Origin: Paracoccus fistulariae
GTDB lineage: Bacteria > Pseudomonadota > Alphaproteobacteria > Rhodobacterales > Rhodobacteraceae
Length of the DNA: 64,000 nucleotides
Assembly (NCBI RefSeq): GCF_028553785.1
Contig: NZ_CP067136.1
Span: forward strand, 496,001 to 560,000
Direction of reading: 5' to 3'
Part shown: one piece after another, positions 61,081-64,000 of the stretch
How positions within the stretch are numbered: position 1 is the stretch's first letter
Layout of the letters: every line of letters begins with the position of its first letter
Program-made: the position numbers and the translations under genes
Notes under the pieces: model-generated
What the model was told of the DNA's origin: nothing
Databases searched by the model: none
Seen by the model: only the letters and a program-made list of their open reading frames with translations

Positions 61081-61116
61081 GCCGTCATGCGCTGACGCGG
61101 TGCAGCGCGTGACGGC
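61081..61116 (+). terminator. Terminator hairpin after the glycosidase
   Basis: Fourteen-base-pair stem GCCGTCATGCGCTG with CAGCGCGTGACGGC (one T-G pair), 8-nt loop, followed by CGCTTTC. Confidence 0.65.
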
Positions 61117-61239
61117 CGCTTTCACCAGGTCAACATGCTGCTGCGGGCTGACCCGGTGGGGGCAGTTGATCAATCCGTGAATTGAATGAATGTGGTCGTA
61201 TCATTACCATATAGGCGAATATTCGGAATCCGAGGGGTC

Positions 61240-61590
61240 ATGATTCTCCGCTGGATAGGTTCAGTGTTGATTTTTCTGATCGCCGCAGGCGGCATGATGC
61301 AGCATGGCCAGACGGCAGAGGCGGGAAACATGCCCGATATGCATATCGTCGTCTCGATGGCCAAGGCGGTCAGTCCCGACGCGCAGGATGACCGTACCGC
61401 GCATCAGTCGCCCTCGACTGGGATGTCCGATCTTTGCGCGATCATCTGCCTTGGAACACCGACCCATTGGCTGACGGCGGCGCCATTCGCGCCCGTCGAG
61501 ACGGAACGATCACTGAAGCGCCAATTCGCGGCGGTGACGCATGAGGGCCGCCTTGTCGGGCCGGGATATCGCCCTCCAAGATCCATCTGA
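61240..61590 (+). CDS. Small exported protein upstream of a multicopper oxidase
   Basis: A 116-residue protein I cannot name. It has an N-terminal signal or anchor helix (MILRWIGSVLIFLIAAGGM), then His and Met residues (MQHGQ, NMPDMHIVVSM) and a Cys pair in SDLCAIICLG. Placement before a multicopper oxidase resembles small exported copper-regulon proteins such as DUF2946. The ATG follows CCGAGGGGTC. The oxidase follows by 71 bp, on the same strand. Confidence 0.65.
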   Translation: MILRWIGSVLIFLIAAGGMMQHGQTAEAGNMPDMHIVVSMAKAVSPDAQDDRTAHQSPSTGMSDLCAIICLGTPTHWLTAAPFAPVETERSLKRQFAAVTHEGRLVGPGYRPPRSI

Positions 61591-61661
61591 ACATCGGCTT
61601 TGCCGCACCGTCCGACGGTGCACGACCTTGTTCGCCCCACGGGGCATGATGGATAAATCAG

Positions 61662-63137
61662 ATGACACACAGACCGACACGCCGTGGTTTTATGGCCGCA
61701 TCGGCCGCCACGGCGGCGATCTTTGCGATGCCGCGCCGAAATATGGCTCAAAGCGCCGCCCTGACCCTTCGCGCGACGACCCGCACGCTGGATGTGGACG
61801 GGCGCGCCGCCACCGTCTTTGGCCTGACAGACGGCGCAGGATCCCCCGGCCTGACGCTGCAGCCGGGCCAGCCCTTCCGCCTTGATCTGAAGAACGATCT
61901 GGCCGAACCCACGATCATTCACTGGCACGGGCAGATCCCGCCCAATGTGCAGGATGGCGTGCCCGACCTGCCAATGCCGCCGCTGCAACCCGGCGAGACG
62001 CGATCCTATGACTATCAGCCCGCAGCGGGAACGCATTGGATGCACAGCCACATTCCGTTGCAGGAAATGCGCCAGCTGGCCGCGCCGCTGATCGTCCTTC
62101 GGCCCGAGGATCTGCGGGCGGACCGGCAGGAGGTGGTGATGTTCCTGCATGATTTCTCATTCCGCTCACCCGAGGAGGTTCTGGCAGAGATCGGGTCGGG
62201 CAAGGGGCATGGCGACGCCGATGGCATGGTCGATGGCGCGATGAGCGCGCAGGGCGGCGGGCATGATATGGCCGCGATGGGCGCGCCGACCGGGGACGGC
62301 ATGTCGATGGCGGGCATGCAGATGGATCTGAACGATTTCGATTTCGACGCCTATCTGACGAATGATCGCACCCTGAACGACCCGGATATCCAGCGGGTTG
62401 AAAAGGGCGGTCGCATCCTGCTGCGCGTCATCAATGCCGCCGCCGCGACCGTCTTCTGGATCGACAGCGGAGAGCTGGCCGGTCGGCTTGTCGCCGTGGA
62501 TGGCCAGCCGATCCGGCCTGTGCCGGGGACACGCTTTGGCCTTGCCATGGGCCAGCGTCTGGACATCGCGCTTGATCTGCCGGACGGGCAGGGCGCCTGG
62601 CCGATCCTTGCGCTGAGAGAGGGAGCCCGCGAACGCACCGGCCTGATCCTGGCGACCGCCGGGGCAGAGGTGCCGAAGATATCGGATATGGCGGATCAAC
62701 CGGCCCCGGCCTTCGATCTCGATCTGACGCAGGAAGCTGCCCTGCAGGCCGTGACGCCCCTGCCGGATCGCGCCGCCGACACCACGCCCATGCTGATGCT
62801 GGGCGGACAGATGCAGCCCTATCGCTGGACCATCAACGATCGCGTTTTCGCGGACCGGGTGCCGGTCGCCGCAGTCTCGGGCCAGCGGGTGGAGATGACG
62901 TTCCATAACATGTCGATGATGGGACACCCGATGCACCTGAATGGTCACCATTTTCAGGTCGTCGCGATCAATGGCACTCGCCTTGCCGGTGCGCTGCGCG
63001 ACACGGTCTATGTGCCGCCCATGGCCCGCGTGACCGTGGCGCTGGATGCGGGCGAGGCGGCAGAATGGATGCTGCATTGCCATCACATGCCGCATATGGC
63101 CAGCGGCATGATGACCACCCTCGCGGTCGCGGCCTAG
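61662..63137 (+). CDS. Multicopper oxidase with Met/His-rich insert (CueO/CopA-like)
   Basis: Periplasmic copper oxidase, probably Cu(I) detoxification. The 491-residue protein has a Tat signal (TRRGFMAASAATAA), copper motifs HWHG (H87, H89), HSH (H128, H130), HPMHLNGHHF and LHCHHMPHM, i.e. type 1, 2 and 3 sites in three cupredoxin domains. A His/Met-rich insert at about 195-225 (GKGHGDADGM, GGGHDMAAM, DGMSMAGMQM) parallels the CueO Met-rich helix. It may be co-transcribed with the small exported protein. Confidence 0.92.
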   Translation: MTHRPTRRGFMAASAATAAIFAMPRRNMAQSAALTLRATTRTLDVDGRAATVFGLTDGAGSPGLTLQPGQPFRLDLKNDLAEPTIIHWHGQIPPNVQDGVPDLPMPPLQPGETRSYDYQPAAGTHWMHSHIPLQEMRQLAAPLIVLRPEDLRADRQEVVMFLHDFSFRSPEEVLAEIGSGKGHGDADGMVDGAMSAQGGGHDMAAMGAPTGDGMSMAGMQMDLNDFDFDAYLTNDRTLNDPDIQRVEKGGRILLRVINAAAATVFWIDSGELAGRLVAVDGQPIRPVPGTRFGLAMGQRLDIALDLPDGQGAWPILALREGARERTGLILATAGAEVPKISDMADQPAPAFDLDLTQEAALQAVTPLPDRAADTTPMLMLGGQMQPYRWTINDRVFADRVPVAAVSGQRVEMTFHNMSMMGHPMHLNGHHFQVVAINGTRLAGALRDTVYVPPMARVTVALDAGEAAEWMLHCHHMPHMASGMMTTLAVAA

Positions 63138-63244
63138 ATGACCGCCATGCAGGAAACCCCGTCATGCGGCCCGGAAAATCCACCTGCGGGATGCCTGTTT
63201 GGGACGATGCCCAAGCGCCGCGCACAAATGACATGCCGAACACT

Positions 63245-63262
63245 CAAGGGTCGCAACCCTTG
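63245..63262. promoter_or_regulatory. Inverted repeat before the L,D-transpeptidase gene
   Basis: CAAGGGT-CGCA-ACCCTTG, 7-bp arms, 34 bp upstream of the ATG. Possible operator; the regulator is unknown. Confidence 0.35.
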
Positions 63263-63296
63263 GATTATCTGATCAAAACACGTAAGGAGTAGCACC

Positions 63297-63947
63297 ATGC
63301 TAACACGTAGACATTTTATCCGAACGACGACCGCGCTGTTCTCGGCGGCCGCCGCGACCCCGGTCTTTGCCTCATCATGGCCCGATGCCGCCCAGAAGGC
63401 GGCCTGGGATGCCGAGGTGACGCCGTCCTATCCCAACCCCTGGGGGCTGCATCCGCGCTTTCTGCCGCAGCGGGTTCTGGCCAATGACGGGCTGGTGCCG
63501 GGCGACGTCCATGTCGATGCGGTGGCCCGATATCTCTATCACATCGAGGAAGGCGGCACCGCGATGCGCTATGGCGTCGCGATTGGCCGGGATGATCTGT
63601 ACGAGCCGGGCACCTACAAGATCAAGCGCAAGGTCGAATGGCCGCACTGGACGCCGACGCAGAACATGATCGACCGCGAGCCAGAGATTTACGCGCAATA
63701 TGCCAACGGCATGGAGCCGGGACCGAAAAACGCCCTGGGTTCGCGGGCGCTGTATCTTTATGTCGGCGACCGTGACACCTATCTGCGCATCCACGGCACG
63801 CCATTCCCGACATCCATCGGCAGCCGCGCCAGCTCTGGCTGTGTGCGCATGGTCATGGCGCATATCAACCAGCTTTATCCGCTGGTGAAGCTGGGCTCGA
63901 CCGCCTATCTGTATTCGCCGGAAGGCAGCGTCACTGCGATGAGCTGA
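63297..63947 (+). CDS. L,D-transpeptidase, ErfK/YkuD type
   Basis: Periplasmic enzyme that links murein peptides or attaches proteins to them. The 216-residue protein has a Tat-like signal (TRRHFIRTTTALFSAAAATPVFA) and a YkuD domain with HGTPFPTSIGSRASSGCVRM, catalytic C182. AAGGAG precedes its ATG. It follows the multicopper oxidase by 160 bp. Copper is known to inhibit this enzyme class, so the placement may have meaning. Confidence 0.92.
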   Translation: MLTRRHFIRTTTALFSAAAATPVFASSWPDAAQKAAWDAEVTPSYPNPWGLHPRFLPQRVLANDGLVPGDVHVDAVARYLYHIEEGGTAMRYGVAIGRDDLYEPGTYKIKRKVEWPHWTPTQNMIDREPEIYAQYANGMEPGPKNALGSRALYLYVGDRDTYLRIHGTPFPTSIGSRASSGCVRMVMAHINQLYPLVKLGSTAYLYSPEGSVTAMS

Positions 63948-64000
63948 TCGCAGCCCTCCGACGGCGGCCCGATCAGCTTGGTCGGGCGTTGCAGATCTGG

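Overview
The window reads as chromosome of an alphaproteobacterium of the Rhodobacteraceae, most like Paracoccus. The reasons are high GC with dense, short-gap operons, a RutR-type regulator on a reductive pyrimidine catabolic operon, preT/preA, the divergent DUF6477/DUF6456 pair, an IalB-family protein, an AcpXL-like carrier protein beside lpxD, and tRNA genes that encode their CCA ends. This assignment is from gene content only; no rRNA is present. I see no insertion sequence, prophage, CRISPR array or origin.

Layout. 1-6.2 kb: a nitrilase-fold amidase and a dipeptide-type ABC importer (dppABCDF order, minus strand). 6.5-12.5 kb: a CAU tRNA, purMN, a ThiE/TenI-like protein, a TrmJ-like RNA methyltransferase, ctaA and an M32 carboxypeptidase. 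12.6-14 kb: a zinc-type CDF exporter with its SmtB-like repressor. 14-15.8 kb: a compositionally different patch holding one unrecognised gene with a HEPN-like RNxxxH motif. 15.8-33.8 kb: putP, then a long region for cytosine and uracil use: fungal-type cytosine deaminase, codB, preA, preT, then (after a two-component system with PepSY-like periplasmic proteins) an NMT1-type ABC importer, dihydropyrimidinase, N-carbamoyl-beta-alanine amidohydrolase and rutR. A 16-bp palindromic RutR box sits between the amidohydrolase and rutR. Together these convert cytosine to uracil, dihydrouracil, N-carbamoyl-beta-alanine and beta-alanine.

33.8-47.6 kb: a second TetR regulator, cell-wall genes (DUF882 peptidase, YcbB-like L,D-transpeptidase), lpxD-acp-KAS, an IalB protein, a gap that looks like two small RNAs with their own terminators, a HerA-like ATPase, DUF6477/DUF6456, oxyR, terC, lipA and tRNA-Leu(CAA).

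47.7-55.8 kb: a GntR-controlled divergent cluster whose enzymes (two-component flavin oxygenase, aldehyde dehydrogenase, alpha/beta hydrolase) and BCCT betaine-type transporter match the known trigonelline (N-methylnicotinate) ring-cleavage pathway. 55.9-61.1 kb: a LacI-controlled fructan or sucrose cluster with two cytoplasmic five-bladed beta-propeller hydrolases and a GPH-family sugar symporter. 61.2-63.9 kb: a copper-type group: small exported His/Cys protein, Tat-exported multicopper oxidase and an L,D-transpeptidase.

The points most worth follow-up are the probable trigonelline cluster with its Nudix-like tail on the flavin reductase, the isolated HEPN-like gene, the PepSY/two-component locus with a Gly/Asp/His-rich periplasmic protein, and the tandem small-RNA locus.
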